64,000 bases of DNA from Haloprofundus salinisoli (GTDB lineage Archaea; Halobacteriota; Halobacteria; Halobacteriales; Haloferacaceae), in contig NZ_CP083663.1 of NCBI RefSeq assembly GCF_020097815.1, forward strand, positions 2,852,001 to 2,916,000, in the 5' to 3' direction. Positions within the stretch are counted from its first letter, which is position 1. The number at the start of each line of letters is the position of its first letter. A program made the position numbers and the translations under genes. The notes under the pieces are model-generated. The model ran no database searches. It worked only from the letters and a program-made list of their open reading frames with translations, and had not been told where the DNA came from. Of this stretch, positions 45,891 through 55,598 are shown one piece after another.

Positions 45891-47135
45891 GTCCGCCGTC
45901 AGCACGTCCTCGTCGGTCGGCGACCGAGCGTCGTACTCGGCGACGAACTCGTCTAACCTCCGTTCGTCGTCGACTCCCGGGAGGTTCTCCTCTGCGGTCC
46001 GACACGGTTCGTCGACGCCGAACGCCTCGCAGACGTGGTCGGCGGTCGCTTCGGCCATCATCCGGTAGGTGGTCAGTTTTCCGCCGACGATGCTCGCGAA
46101 GTTCTCGGCGCCCTCCGCGTCGTGGTCGAGCAGGAAGAACCCGCGCGAGATGCCGCGGGCGTCGCCCTCGCCGCCGTCCATCGTCTCGCGGTCGGCCTCG
46201 TCGGGCGCGTACAGCGGGCGGACGCCCCACCACGTGCGGAGAATCTCGCTTGTCGCCACGTCCGGGAGCATTTTCGCGCACTCCTCCACCATCTTCTGGA
46301 CCTCCCAGTGCTCCTCGTCGAACTCGTCGGGGTCGCCGACCTCGATGCTCGTCGTCCCCAACACCGCCTGCGTCTCGTGCGGCACGATGATGTCGCCGTC
46401 TGCCGGGGGTCGACAGCGGTTGAGTACCGGCCCGAGCCCCGGATAGTCGACCGAGACCATCACGCCCTTCGTCGGACGCATCTCCAGGCCGACGCCCGCG
46501 AGCGCCGCGCACTCGCCGGCCCAGGTTCCCGCCGCGTTGACGACGTACTCCGCCTCCACGTCTTCGTCGACATCACCGCCGAGCGTCGCGCCCGTCGCCC
46601 GTCCGTCCTCGACGCGGATGTCCGTCACCGGGGCGTGTGTCAGTATCTCCGCGCCGTGGTCGGTCGCGCTCGCCGCGTTGGCGGCGACGAGACGCGACGG
46701 GTAGACGACGCCGTCGGGCACCTTCATCACCCGCTCCGCGTCGGGAGCGAGTCCCGGCACCTCCGCCCGGGCCGTCTCGTCCTCGAGCACCTCGACTTCG
46801 ATGCCGATCCCCTCGCAGGCGGCCAGTTTCTCGTCGAAGAACTCGGGGTCGTCCTCCGGTAGTTGGACGAAGAACCCGCCCGTGTCGCGGATGCAGTGAC
46901 CCGCGATGTCGCGGAGGATGCGGTTCTCGCGGATGCACTCCTCCGCGCCGAGTTCGTCGGCCGGTGCGTAGCGCGCGCCGCTGTGCAGCAGGCCGTGCGA
47001 CCGCCCGGAGGTTCCGCTGGCGAGGCCGCCGCGCTCGGCGACGACCACGTCGAGACCGCGCATGGCGAGATCGCGCGCGATTCCCGCACCCGTTGCTCCA
47101 CCGCCGATGACGAGAACTTCGGTTTGGATACTCAT
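45888..47135 (-). CDS. GpdA-like FAD oxidase (second, shorter paralogue)
   Basis: This 415-residue FAD-dependent oxidoreductase of the DAO family is clearly homologous to GpdA at 49830-51587: [22 protein letters not shown] (Rossmann), GRSHGLLHSGARYA, IRENRILRDIAGHC, NAAGTWAGECAALAG, and [23 protein letters not shown]. It lacks the C-terminal BFD/[2Fe-2S] region that GpdA has, which accounts for most of the 170-residue difference. It is located 108 nt downstream of gpdC, so it may be co-transcribed with gpdABC. It may oxidise glycerol-3-phosphate or another alpha-hydroxy acid; the substrate cannot be read from sequence. Confidence 0.85.
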   Translation of the reverse strand: MSIQTEVLVIGGGATGAGIARDLAMRGLDVVVAERGGLASGTSGRSHGLLHSGARYAPADELGAEECIRENRILRDIAGHCIRDTGGFFVQLPEDDPEFFDEKLAACEGIGIEVEVLEDETARAEVPGLAPDAERVMKVPDGVVYPSRLVAANAASATDHGAEILTHAPVTDIRVEDGRATGATLGGDVDEDVEAEYVVNAAGTWAGECAALAGVGLEMRPTKGVMVSVDYPGLGPVLNRCRPPADGDIIVPHETQAVLGTTSIEVGDPDEFDEEHWEVQKMVEECAKMLPDVATSEILRTWWGVRPLYAPDEADRETMDGGEGDARGISRGFFLLDHDAEGAENFASIVGGKLTTYRMMAEATADHVCEAFGVDEPCRTAEENLPGVDDERRLDEFVAEYDARSPTDEDVLTAD

Positions 47136-47243
47136 AGTCGTCGGGCGAATTACCCGCCCACAATCTCCGTTCGAGGGTTAGGCCCCGACGAGGAAAAGCC
47201 CTGCGTGGGTCGTCGCCGTCTGTCGAAAACCCGTTTCAGGTTA

Positions 47244-48551
47244 TCAGACGACCGCCTCTTCGAGCAGTTGCAGGGGATGTCGAATCTCGTAGCCGGTGCC
47301 GTGTTCCATCTGCATCGAACACGTCGGGCACTCGGTCATCCCCACGTTCCCTGACGCGTGGTGCATGTGTTCGAACATCTCTTCGCCGATCTTCATCGAA
47401 TTCTCGTACTTCTCTTCCTTCCAGCCGTACGTCCCGGAGATACCCGAGCAGGAGGAGCCGACGTCCTCGATAGTGACGCCCTCTACGTCGCGGAACAGCT
47501 CCACCGCCTGTCTGTCGAGACCCTGATTTCGGGCGTGACACGGCGCGTGATAAGCGAACGCCTGCTCGGACACCTCGCTGTCGGCGAGCGCACCCTGCAA
47601 GTCCTCGTGGATGCGGAGATACTCCATCGCCTCGTAGGTGTGCGCCGAGACGTCCTCGATACCCTCTAAATCGAACAGCTCGGGGTACTCTTGCTTCAGC
47701 GACATCGAACACGACGTGCAGGAGGCGATGACGTCGTAGCCGTCGGCGATGAGCCCCGAGAAGTTCTCGACGTTGATGCCAGCGGCGCGTTTGGCGTCGT
47801 CGAGCATCCCGTTGGCGAACATCGGCGTGCCGGAACAGCGCTGCTTGGGCACGACGACCTCGTAACCGAACGACTCGAACACCCGGACCATCGCCTTCCC
47901 GACTTCGGGCGTGTTGTAGTTCGAGTAACAGCCGTGGAAGTACGCCACGCGTTTGTCCTCGGAGCGAACCTGCGGGCCACCTCGCTCGTCCCACCACTCG
48001 CGGAAGGTTTGGGTGGCGAACTCGGGAAACTCCCGCTCGGACGTGATGCCGAGGACTTTCTCGTTGAACAGTTTGGTGACGCCGAGACCCATCACGAAGT
48101 TCGTCAGCCGCGGGACTTTGCTGCCGAGTTCGGCCATCGTGCGGTAGTTCGACAGGATACGGTTGCGAATGTACTCGCGCGAGAGTTTCTCCATCTGCTC
48201 GTCAACGAACTCGCCTCGTGCGGTGTTGTGCATCTGGCTCAGCGGCACCGACGATGGACACGCGTTGTCGCAGCGCATGCAGTTCGAGCAGTTCATCACC
48301 GACGCGTCGATGTCCTCGTCGCCCTTGCGCTTCAGTCGCCACTGCTCGGGGCCCTGGAATTTGGGGCCGGGGAACTCGTCGTCGACCTCGGCGACCGGAC
48401 ACGTCGAGTCGCAGGTCGTACACTTGTAACAGTTGTCCGCGCCGGGGCGGAGGTCCATCTCGTCGGCTTCGGGAAACACCTGTACGGGTTCGAAGTCGTC
48501 CTGTGCCACGTTCGGGTTGCTCTCGTCTGCTGGTTGTTCTGCGTCGCTCAT
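47244..48551 (-). CDS. gpdC: Anaerobic-type glycerol-3-phosphate dehydrogenase subunit C
   Basis: This is a 435-residue iron-sulfur subunit. Two 4Fe-4S motifs are visible, CYKCTTCDSTCP (about 40-51) and CSNCMRCDNACP (about 85-96), followed by two CCG-type heterodisulfide-reductase-like domains (YFHGCYSNYNTPEVGKAM with CTSCSMSL; and APCHARNQG with SSCSGISGTYG and TECPTCSMQ). It probably passes electrons from the GpdA/B flavoprotein to the membrane quinone pool. The start ATG at 48551 gives a soluble N-terminus with a short acidic leader; a frame extending to 48692 lacks family similarity. Its start lies 4 nt from the gpdB stop (48556), supporting an operon. Confidence 0.95.
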   Translation of the reverse strand: MSDAEQPADESNPNVAQDDFEPVQVFPEADEMDLRPGADNCYKCTTCDSTCPVAEVDDEFPGPKFQGPEQWRLKRKGDEDIDASVMNCSNCMRCDNACPSSVPLSQMHNTARGEFVDEQMEKLSREYIRNRILSNYRTMAELGSKVPRLTNFVMGLGVTKLFNEKVLGITSEREFPEFATQTFREWWDERGGPQVRSEDKRVAYFHGCYSNYNTPEVGKAMVRVFESFGYEVVVPKQRCSGTPMFANGMLDDAKRAAGINVENFSGLIADGYDVIASCTSCSMSLKQEYPELFDLEGIEDVSAHTYEAMEYLRIHEDLQGALADSEVSEQAFAYHAPCHARNQGLDRQAVELFRDVEGVTIEDVGSSCSGISGTYGWKEEKYENSMKIGEEMFEHMHHASGNVGMTECPTCSMQMEHGTGYEIRHPLQLLEEAVV

Positions 48552-48555
48552 GGGT

Positions 48556-49830
48556 TTAGATACTCGCTGCTGCGCCCCGCCCGGCGACGACGCCGGTTGC
48601 GAGGGAGACACCGCTACTGGATTTTTCGGCCGTCGAATCAGCGCCGCCGACGACTGCACCCGCCGCCCGCAAGTTCGAAAACTGCGGCGCATCGTCGGCG
48701 TCTAAGACGCGCATCCGGTCGTCGACGACGACGCCGAACTTCGCAAACGGGTGCTCGCCGAAGGCCTCCTCGTCGAACCAGTCGTAGCGGTCCGACGAGT
48801 GCGGGACGTGACAGCCGAATATCGATTCTCGGACGCGCTCGCGGTCGGAGTCGATACCCTTCCCGACGAGGCCGCCGGTCGCAAGCACGAACTCGTCGGC
48901 GTGATAGGGTACCCGCGTCCGCTTTCGGTCGACGTACACGGCCTGCAACTCGTCGCCGTCGGTCTCGTAGTCGACGACGGGGTTTCCGGTACTGATTCGG
49001 ACGCCGGCGTCGTCGAGCGCCGAGAACAGCGCGTCTTCGAGGCGCAGGCCGGGGAGACTCGGCGGCCCCATCGGAATCTCGAACACCTCCGCACCCAACT
49101 GCGATTCGAGCTCTTCGCGCACCTCGGAAGCGTGTTCGTCGCCGAGCATCGAGGGAAAGCCGACGCGTTCTGCGCCCTTCAGACGCGGTTTCACTGTCTC
49201 GGCGAGCGCCTCGCGCGTGCCGACGGAGCGGCCTCCGAAGCGTACCTCCTCGTCTTTGTCCAGCGCCTTCGCGTATCGTGTTATCTTGGCGTCCGCTCGG
49301 AACTCCCGCGGGAACGAGAGTTCCGCCCCGTGAACGTCGAAGGGGACGCCCGCCGCCGAGAGGTGGTCGGCGACGAGGCGGGCGTCGAACTCGGTTCGCG
49401 AGCGGAGGCCGACGACGAGCATCGGCCGGTCGTCGCTGGCGAGTCCCGCCGCCGACGCTTCGGGGTAGCGCGCGGTCGGTTTGACCGTCCCGCCGTAGGT
49501 GGGCACGAGCGCGTTCGCGTCGGTGTGACCGCCGCGATAGCGGTCCCCGGTCACCTCGTCGAACAGCGCGAGGCCGTCGCGTATCGCCTGCTCGCCGACG
49601 AGCGAGTACGGGTGGTCGTCGGGAAGCGACCCGAGTGCGGCGTACGGATTGGAGACGGGACCGTCGCCGTTCGGATAGCCGAGCACGTCGATGAGCCCGC
49701 TCGCAAAGCGGAGCGTGCTCTTCTTGTAGGAGACGAGTCGAACGCTCGCGTCGGTCTCTGCAGCCGATAGGGCGGCCATCGACCCGGCGAGACCGCCGCC
49801 GACGACGACCACGTCTTCTCGAATGGGCAT
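48556..49830 (-). CDS. gpdB: Glycerol-3-phosphate dehydrogenase subunit B
   Basis: This is a 424-residue FAD-binding subunit (GlpB family) of the three-subunit dehydrogenase. The N-terminal Rossmann motif is VVVVGGGLAGSMAALSAAETDA, and later VLATGGLVGKGIDSDRER and the C-terminal AGAVVGGADSTAEKSSSGVSLATGVVAGRGAA fit GlpB. It starts at 49830, where its ATG overlaps the TGA of gpdA (TGATG), showing translational coupling. Confidence 0.95.
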   Translation of the reverse strand: MPIREDVVVVGGGLAGSMAALSAAETDASVRLVSYKKSTLRFASGLIDVLGYPNGDGPVSNPYAALGSLPDDHPYSLVGEQAIRDGLALFDEVTGDRYRGGHTDANALVPTYGGTVKPTARYPEASAAGLASDDRPMLVVGLRSRTEFDARLVADHLSAAGVPFDVHGAELSFPREFRADAKITRYAKALDKDEEVRFGGRSVGTREALAETVKPRLKGAERVGFPSMLGDEHASEVREELESQLGAEVFEIPMGPPSLPGLRLEDALFSALDDAGVRISTGNPVVDYETDGDELQAVYVDRKRTRVPYHADEFVLATGGLVGKGIDSDRERVRESIFGCHVPHSSDRYDWFDEEAFGEHPFAKFGVVVDDRMRVLDADDAPQFSNLRAAGAVVGGADSTAEKSSSGVSLATGVVAGRGAAASI

Positions 49831-51587
49831 CAGCGCTCACCTCGCTCGTGCTTCCGAGTACCCCCGTCCGCCGCGGTCGCCCCCGACTGTCCGGACTCTC
49901 CCTCGCCCGCACCGACGCCCGCCCCGCCGTCGAAGGCGGCGAAGTCGAGTGCTTCGTCCATCGCCGCCGGGTCGCCGTCGAGGTTCATCGTCGTCGCGTG
50001 GAGCGCGTAGTTCAGCATCGCTTGCGAGAGTTGCTCGCCCCACAGCGCGTGTCGCTCGCCCTTCCAGCGCTCCTGGAACAGTTCGTCGAGCGCCTCGCGC
50101 GCGGTGGGTTCGTCGTACTCGGGTGAGAGTTCGGCGGCCATGCGGTGACAGCAGAAGCCGCCCTGACAGTTGCCCATCGACGCCCGAGTGCGGATGCGGA
50201 GGGCGTTGAGGTCGGACCCCGACTGGCTGATTCCGTCCTGAATCTCGGCGCGAGTGACCGCCTCGCAGTCGCAGACGACCGGGTTCGGCTCGCCGGTCTT
50301 GAGCACTTCGTCGGCGCGCGAGCCGAGCCGCTGGACGCTCTGGCGGCCGATTGGCGAGCGAAGCCCGAACTCGTCCATGTAATCGCGGAGGACCGAGAAA
50401 TCCTCGCTGCCCGGAAGCGGCTCGTCGGCTGTCCGGCAGGTAGCCGTGATACCGAACTGCGCGCAGACGTGGTCGGAGATTTTCTCGGCCATCATCCGAT
50501 ACGTCGTGAACTTCCCGCCGACGATGCTGGTCATCCCCGGCAGGTCGTCGCGCTCCTCGTGGTCCAACAGGAAGAAGTCGCGCGTAATGTCGGTCGGGTC
50601 GACGGTTCCAGTGCCCGGCGGTTCGTACAGCGGGCGGACACCCCAGAACGAGCGAATCGTCCGCGCCTTTTTGAGAATCGGCACGAGTTCCGAGAGCGTG
50701 TCGATCATGAGGTCGACCTCCCACTGTTCTTCGGGGTAGTCGTCGGGGTCCTCGACCTCCTCGTCGGTAGTGCCCAGAATCACGGTCGTCTCGTGGGGGA
50801 CGATGATGTCGGCGTCGCCTTTCGGTCGGCAGCGGTTGACGACGGTGTCGACCTGTCGGGTGTTCATGATGGTCATGACGCCCTTCGAGGGGCGTACTGC
50901 AACCTCGACACCGGCCATCTCGCCGATTTGGCCCGCCCACGCGCCCGAAGCATTGACTACGTAGTCGGCGCGGATTTTCTCTGTCGACCCCGGCGTTCGG
51001 TGGACGCGCTTGCCGGGTCCGGAGTCGTGTTCGACCTCGACGCCGACGACTTCGCCGCCTTCGACGAGGACGTCTACGACTTCGGCGTGGGTTTCGATGC
51101 GTGCGCCGTACTCTTGGGCGCTGGCGGCGTTGGCGACGCAGAGCCGGAACGGGTCGATAGCGCCGTCGGGGACTTTGATGGCGCGCTCGACGTCTTTGGC
51201 GAGGTACGGTTCGATTTCTCTGGCTTCGTCGGCGGTGAGTTCTTCGGCGGGGATGCCGCACTCTCGACAGCCGTCGAGCTTTTCTTGGAAGTAGTCGTCG
51301 GGGTCGTCGGGTTTCTGGACGAACAGCCCGCCGGTCATCTCGACGCAGTGAGCGGCGATGTCGCGGAGGACGCGGTTCTCCTCGATGCACTCCTTGGCGC
51401 TGGGCTGATCGGAGACGGCGTACCGACCGCCGCTGTGCAAGAGGCCGTGCATACGGCCGGTGGTGCCGTGGGTGAGGTTGCCACGTTCGACGAGGGTCAC
51501 GCCGAGGCCGCGCATCGCGAGGTCGCGCGCGATGCCGGTTCCGGTCGACCCGCCCCCGACGACGAGCACGTGGGGTGAGTCCGTCAT
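49830..51587 (-). CDS. gpdA: Glycerol-3-phosphate dehydrogenase subunit A
   Basis: This is a 585-residue catalytic FAD subunit that oxidises glycerol-3-phosphate to dihydroxyacetone phosphate. FAD motif [17 protein letters not shown], signature [17 protein letters not shown], and [15 protein letters not shown] are present. A C-terminal BFD-type [2Fe-2S] domain shows [15 protein letters not shown] and [13 protein letters not shown]. It is the first gene of gpdABC and is divergent from glpK across 287 nt that hold a candidate operator. A high-level paralogue lacking the Fe-S tail lies downstream of gpdC. Confidence 0.96.
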   Translation of the reverse strand: MTDSPHVLVVGGGSTGTGIARDLAMRGLGVTLVERGNLTHGTTGRMHGLLHSGGRYAVSDQPSAKECIEENRVLRDIAAHCVEMTGGLFVQKPDDPDDYFQEKLDGCRECGIPAEELTADEAREIEPYLAKDVERAIKVPDGAIDPFRLCVANAASAQEYGARIETHAEVVDVLVEGGEVVGVEVEHDSGPGKRVHRTPGSTEKIRADYVVNASGAWAGQIGEMAGVEVAVRPSKGVMTIMNTRQVDTVVNRCRPKGDADIIVPHETTVILGTTDEEVEDPDDYPEEQWEVDLMIDTLSELVPILKKARTIRSFWGVRPLYEPPGTGTVDPTDITRDFFLLDHEERDDLPGMTSIVGGKFTTYRMMAEKISDHVCAQFGITATCRTADEPLPGSEDFSVLRDYMDEFGLRSPIGRQSVQRLGSRADEVLKTGEPNPVVCDCEAVTRAEIQDGISQSGSDLNALRIRTRASMGNCQGGFCCHRMAAELSPEYDEPTAREALDELFQERWKGERHALWGEQLSQAMLNYALHATTMNLDGDPAAMDEALDFAAFDGGAGVGAGEGESGQSGATAADGGTRKHERGER

Positions 51588-51874
51588 TGGTTCACCGAGA
51601 CGAGGGTTCGCGGAGACTTCACTCTACCTCCCTGTGACCGAACTGTCGGTTTAGGTGACAGGTTCGCGGCCGGACGTATCTTTCGCCTCCGTTCTCAGTT
51701 ACCGAAACGAACATCGCCCGTGATTGCCGATATTGGAGCCATTGAGGGCTACACGGCGTGCGAAAGTGAGCAACGCTTATCATCTTCATACACGGTTTTT
51801 CATTGTGGTGTGGGGCGCTAGCACGTCATCGTAGCACGCGGGACTAGCTCCGACACACGAGGGAGAAACTACCA
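51588..51874. promoter_or_regulatory. Divergent gpdABC-glpK control region with candidate operator
   Basis: An imperfect inverted repeat, CCTGTGACC (51631-51639) and GGTGACAGG (51654-51662; 8 of 9 pairs), spaced 14 nt, lies in the expected start region of the gpdA transcript. A weak minus-strand TATA-like AAGATACG lies near 51675-51684. For glpK, GCTTATCATC (51775-51784) is a TATA candidate, implying a leader of about 65 nt ending with GAGGGAG (51859-51865), a Shine-Dalgarno-like site 9 nt from the ATG. In Haloferax, GlpR controls related glycerol genes, but this site is unproven. Confidence 0.5.
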
Positions 51875-53413
51875 ATGACAACAGAGACATACGTTGGCGC
51901 TATCGACCAAGGGACGACGGGAACGCGCTTTATGGTCTTCGACCATAGCGGACGCGTCGTCACCAGTGCGTACGAAAAACACGAACAGATCTATCCCGAA
52001 CCGGGATGGGTCGAACACGACCCGACCGAGATTTGGGAGAAAACGCAGTCGGTGATTACGTCGGCGCTCGAGGAGGAGGACCTGACGGCCGACCAGCTGG
52101 AGGCCATCGGCATCACGAACCAGCGCGAGACGACGCTGCTGTGGGACGCCGACTCCGGGACGCCGGTCCACAACGCCATCGTCTGGCAGGACCGTCGAAC
52201 GACCGACCGCGTCGAACAGCTGGAAGCAGAGGACAAAGTCGAGTGGATTCGCGGCAAGACGGGGTTGGAAGCCGACGCGTACTTCTCGGCGACGAAGGCC
52301 GAGTGGCTCCTCGACAACGCCGACCCGATGAAGATGCAGCGGGCGCGACCCGCCGACGTCCGCGAACGCGCCGAAGACGGCGAAGTACTGTTCGGCACCA
52401 TCGACACGTGGCTCATCTACAAACTGACGGGGAACCACATCACCGACGTGACGAACGCGTCGCGGACGATGCTGTTCGATATCCACGAGATGGAGTGGGA
52501 CGAGGAGCTCTGCGAGGAGTTCGGCGTCCCGATGGCGATGCTTCCGGAGGTTCGCCCCTCCTCCGACGACGACTACTACGGGACGACTGACTCGGAGGGC
52601 TTCCTCGGTAGCGAAGTGCCCGTCGCGGCCGCCTTCGGCGACCAGCAGGCGGCGCTGTTCGGCCAGACCTGCTTCGACGAGGGTGACGCGAAAAACACCT
52701 ACGGCACGGGGTCGTTCATGCTGATGAACACCGGCGAGGAAGCCGTCGAGAGCGAACACGGCCTGCTCACGACCGTCGGTTTCCAACGCTCGGGCGAACC
52801 GGTGCAGTACGCCCTCGAAGGGGCGATCTTCGTCACCGGCGCGGCCATCGAGTGGCTCGAAGACATGACGCTCATCTCGAACGCCTCCGAGAGCGAGACG
52901 CTCGCCCGAAGCGTCGACTCGACGGACGGCGTCTACTTCGTGCCGGCGTTCACGGGACTGGGCGCGCCGCACTGGGACGGCCGCGCCCGCGGGACCATCG
53001 TCGGGATGACCCGCGGGACGCGCCGCGAGCACATCGTCCGCGCGGCGCTCGAATCCATCGCCTTCCAGACACGCGACGTCGCCGACGCGATGGAGGCCGA
53101 CTCCGGTATCGAGATGACGGACCTCCGCGTTGACGGCGGCGCGGTGAAGAACAACTTCCTCTGCCAACTGCAGGCGAACATCGTCGGCACGACCATCGTC
53201 CGCCCGCAGGTCGACGAGACGACGGCGCTCGGTTCCGCGTACGCCGCAGGTCTCGCGGTCGGCTACTGGGAGACGGTCGACGAACTCCGCGCCAACTGGC
53301 AGGTCGACCGCGAGTTCGAGGCCGAGGACGGAAAGAACGTCGAGGGACGCCACGAACGCTGGCAAGAGGCGGTCAAGCGCTCGCTCGACTGGGCGCGCGA
53401 CGGGAGTGAGTGA
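51875..53413 (+). CDS. glpK: Glycerol kinase
   Basis: This is a 512-residue FGGY-family kinase that converts glycerol and ATP to glycerol-3-phosphate, the first step of glycerol use. The ATPase core shows DQGTTGTRFMVFDHSGRVV, GITNQRETTLLWDADSG (substrate-binding Arg/Glu), WQDRRT, GDQQAALFGQTCFDEGDAKNTYGTGSFMLMNTG and DGGAVKNNFLCQLQANI. Length matches known glycerol kinases. It is the first gene of a glpK-glpX pair with a 3-nt gap. A Shine-Dalgarno-like site precedes the ATG, unlike the many leaderless genes here. Confidence 0.98.
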   Translation: MTTETYVGAIDQGTTGTRFMVFDHSGRVVTSAYEKHEQIYPEPGWVEHDPTEIWEKTQSVITSALEEEDLTADQLEAIGITNQRETTLLWDADSGTPVHNAIVWQDRRTTDRVEQLEAEDKVEWIRGKTGLEADAYFSATKAEWLLDNADPMKMQRARPADVRERAEDGEVLFGTIDTWLIYKLTGNHITDVTNASRTMLFDIHEMEWDEELCEEFGVPMAMLPEVRPSSDDDYYGTTDSEGFLGSEVPVAAAFGDQQAALFGQTCFDEGDAKNTYGTGSFMLMNTGEEAVESEHGLLTTVGFQRSGEPVQYALEGAIFVTGAAIEWLEDMTLISNASESETLARSVDSTDGVYFVPAFTGLGAPHWDGRARGTIVGMTRGTRREHIVRAALESIAFQTRDVADAMEADSGIEMTDLRVDGGAVKNNFLCQLQANIVGTTIVRPQVDETTALGSAYAAGLAVGYWETVDELRANWQVDREFEAEDGKNVEGRHERWQEAVKRSLDWARDGSE

Positions 53414-53416
53414 CCG

Positions 53417-54538
53417 ATGCTGAAACTCGGACCCCTGACTGCGGTCGGCCTCTCCGGCTTCGTGCCGGTGATGCAGACCGGATTCGGCGTCTTCGTCGAC
53501 CCGGTGATGATTCTGGCGGCGCTCGCCGGCGGTGCGTTCGGCGCAGCGCTCGGGGCGCTCCCGGCGTTCATCTTCACCGGCTTCATGGTCATCGCCGGAC
53601 AGGTCGCGGAGTACGTCGACCCCGAGGCGGCCGCCATCACCGGGGCAATCGCCTTCGGACCGCCGTTCTCGCCGGCCGTCAGTTTCGCCGGCGGTGCCGC
53701 CGCGGCGGCGTACGCCGCGAAGCAGGGCTACATGGACACCGGTTTCGACTACCACGAGGCGAAGAACATCGCCTTCGCGCAGGGGACGAAGCCCGACGTG
53801 CTCCTCGTAGGCGCGGTGTTCGGCGTCGTCGGCTACTGGATCACCCAGGTGTCGAACGTCTTCCTGCTCCCGTGGGACTCCATCGCCATGGGCGTCGTCG
53901 TCTCGGCGCTCATCCACCGACTCGCCTTCGGGTACTCGCTCATCGGCGACGTCCGCGGGGGCAGCCTGCTCGACATGTCGCCGTTCGAACGCGAAGAGAT
54001 GCGCGCGGGCGGCGGTGAAGCCGCCGTCGACGGCGGGGTGGACCAGCCGCAGACGGACGGAGGGACCGTGACCAAATCCCGCTTTGCGGTCGAACCGTGG
54101 CTCCCCCACCAGTACAAGTGGGTGAACGTCGTCACGCTCAGCATCTTCGGCGGTCTGCTCGGCGCGTTCATCGCACTCGAAACCGGACTCGTGTTCCTCG
54201 GGTTCGGTATCAGCGCGGCGACGCTGGTCTTCCTCAACTGCGGCGTCGAACAGATACCGGTCACGCACCACATCACGCTCATCGGGAGCGCGGGTGCGGT
54301 CGCCGCCGTCGGCGGCGACCCGACCGGTGCGACGACGGTCGGACTGCTCGCCGGCGCGTTCTTCGGCCTCATCTCGGGGCTGTTCGGCGAGGCGTTCCAG
54401 CGCGTCTTCTACGCCCACGGCGACACCCACTGGGACCCGCCGGCGGCGGCTATCGTCTTCGGGTCGCTGGTCATCGCGCTGCTCGCGATCGTGGGCATCC
54501 TGCCCGACTCGTCGTACGTGCCGACGCTCGGGCTCTAA
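53417..54538 (+). CDS. glpX: Putative glycerol facilitator-like membrane protein (haloarchaeal glpX)
   Basis: This is a 373-residue membrane protein with about eight or nine hydrophobic segments (MLKLGPLTAVGLSGFVPVMQ, then FGAALGALPAFIFTGFMVIAG, AFGPPFSPAVSFAGGAAAAAYA, and four more after residue 240), with a soluble loop at about 195-225. In Haloferax the gene at this position next to glpK is called glpX and proposed as a glycerol-uptake facilitator. It is unrelated to the fructose-bisphosphatase GlpX of bacteria and has no aquaporin NPA motifs. The 3-nt distance from glpK supports co-translation. Confidence 0.75.
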   Translation: MLKLGPLTAVGLSGFVPVMQTGFGVFVDPVMILAALAGGAFGAALGALPAFIFTGFMVIAGQVAEYVDPEAAAITGAIAFGPPFSPAVSFAGGAAAAAYAAKQGYMDTGFDYHEAKNIAFAQGTKPDVLLVGAVFGVVGYWITQVSNVFLLPWDSIAMGVVVSALIHRLAFGYSLIGDVRGGSLLDMSPFEREEMRAGGGEAAVDGGVDQPQTDGGTVTKSRFAVEPWLPHQYKWVNVVTLSIFGGLLGAFIALETGLVFLGFGISAATLVFLNCGVEQIPVTHHITLIGSAGAVAAVGGDPTGATTVGLLAGAFFGLISGLFGEAFQRVFYAHGDTHWDPPAAAIVFGSLVIALLAIVGILPDSSYVPTLGL

Positions 54539-54660
54539 ACGGACTATCTCTTCTCGTCGCGAGGTAGTCGCTCACTCCCGTCTCGAAAGACCGCTGACTG
54601 CGTCCGAGGCGTCGCTGTCCGCTCGGCGGCCGGACACGCCGAACTGTTCGGTTTCCGTCG

Positions 54661-55338
54661 TCACCCGAGCGGTTCGACTTCGTCCTCGGTGAGTTCGGTG
54701 AGGTGAAGCGTACTTTCGGCTAAAGAGTTGTGGGCTCTGCGGAGTCGTTCCGAGAGCGCCTGTTGCGTGATTCCGATCTCGTCGGCGAGTTCCGTGAGCG
54801 TCACGTCTCTGGGGACCTTGAAGTAGCCGCGCCGGTGGGCGATGACGAATGCCTCCTTCTGCTCGTCGGTGAGTGCGAATTCGCTGTCTCCGAACGTCTC
54901 GTCGAGTTCGGTGATTCGTTCGACGGTGATCCGCAGGTCGTTCGACTCCCAACGGTCGTGTGCCGTCGTGAGTTGCTCGTGTCGGGGAAACAGCACACGG
55001 AACTGCCAGCGTCCGTTCTCCGCGGACGCACCGAGTAGCGTCGCATCCCCGAGCAGCGTCTCGAGGGTGTCTCGGACCGACGATGCCCACGTGAGTTGGT
55101 AGAGCCACTTCCCGTTCGACTCCGCCAGAAGCGTCGCGGCTTCAACCGACGAGTCGACGTCGAGAACCGACTCGACGTCCGCCGACCCGTCGTTGTTGAA
55201 CCACAGGAGCGACGCTGGGGTCTCCTGTCCGTGCGCTGCAGTCCGAAGAACGTCGATAGTGACGTTCGAGTAGCGCTCGAAGAGCGTCTCGAGAGCGAAC
55301 TGTTCGGCCGGCGTACGTAGTTCTGCGATCGTTGTCAT
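54661..55338 (-). CDS. Bat-type HTH-10 transcriptional regulator
   Basis: This is a 225-residue protein. The N-terminal 150 residues form the Bat-like sensor fold (MTTIAELRTPAEQFALETLFERYSNV) and the C-terminal HTH-10 domain is LTDEQKEAFVIAHRRGYFKVPRDVTLTELADEIGITQQALSERLRRA. Unlike the large sensor at 35412 it lacks PAS and GAF domains. It lies between glpK-glpX and dhaMLK, so control of glycerol/dihydroxyacetone use is plausible but not shown. The ATG at 55338 gives the family-type N-terminus. Confidence 0.82.
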   Translation of the reverse strand: MTTIAELRTPAEQFALETLFERYSNVTIDVLRTAAHGQETPASLLWFNNDGSADVESVLDVDSSVEAATLLAESNGKWLYQLTWASSVRDTLETLLGDATLLGASAENGRWQFRVLFPRHEQLTTAHDRWESNDLRITVERITELDETFGDSEFALTDEQKEAFVIAHRRGYFKVPRDVTLTELADEIGITQQALSERLRRAHNSLAESTLHLTELTEDEVEPLG

Positions 55339-55598
55339 AACCGTAAATTCTCTGAGTCGTGTCGGGTTCCTCACAGTGCCCGAAATCCTGACTTCCTTCG
55401 AATAAACGTCCACGGGTAGCGAGATAAGCAGTTTTGTGACTGTCGAAGACATACACTAACGCTGATGCGCTTGGCCGGAATTATCGTCGGGGCGACGACG
55501 TCGTTGGTCAGTTCGCGGTCCGGCTCACCGAACTCGACGTTCGAGATATCTCCTTTCTCGGATGTGTCCCCCCGAGAGACCGGCGATTTCGGTTCCGC

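Noticed and set aside
53417-54538. Fructose-1,6-bisphosphatase (bacterial GlpX) for the gene after glpK
   Set aside because: The protein is hydrophobic with many membrane helices; it only shares the gene name with the bacterial enzyme.
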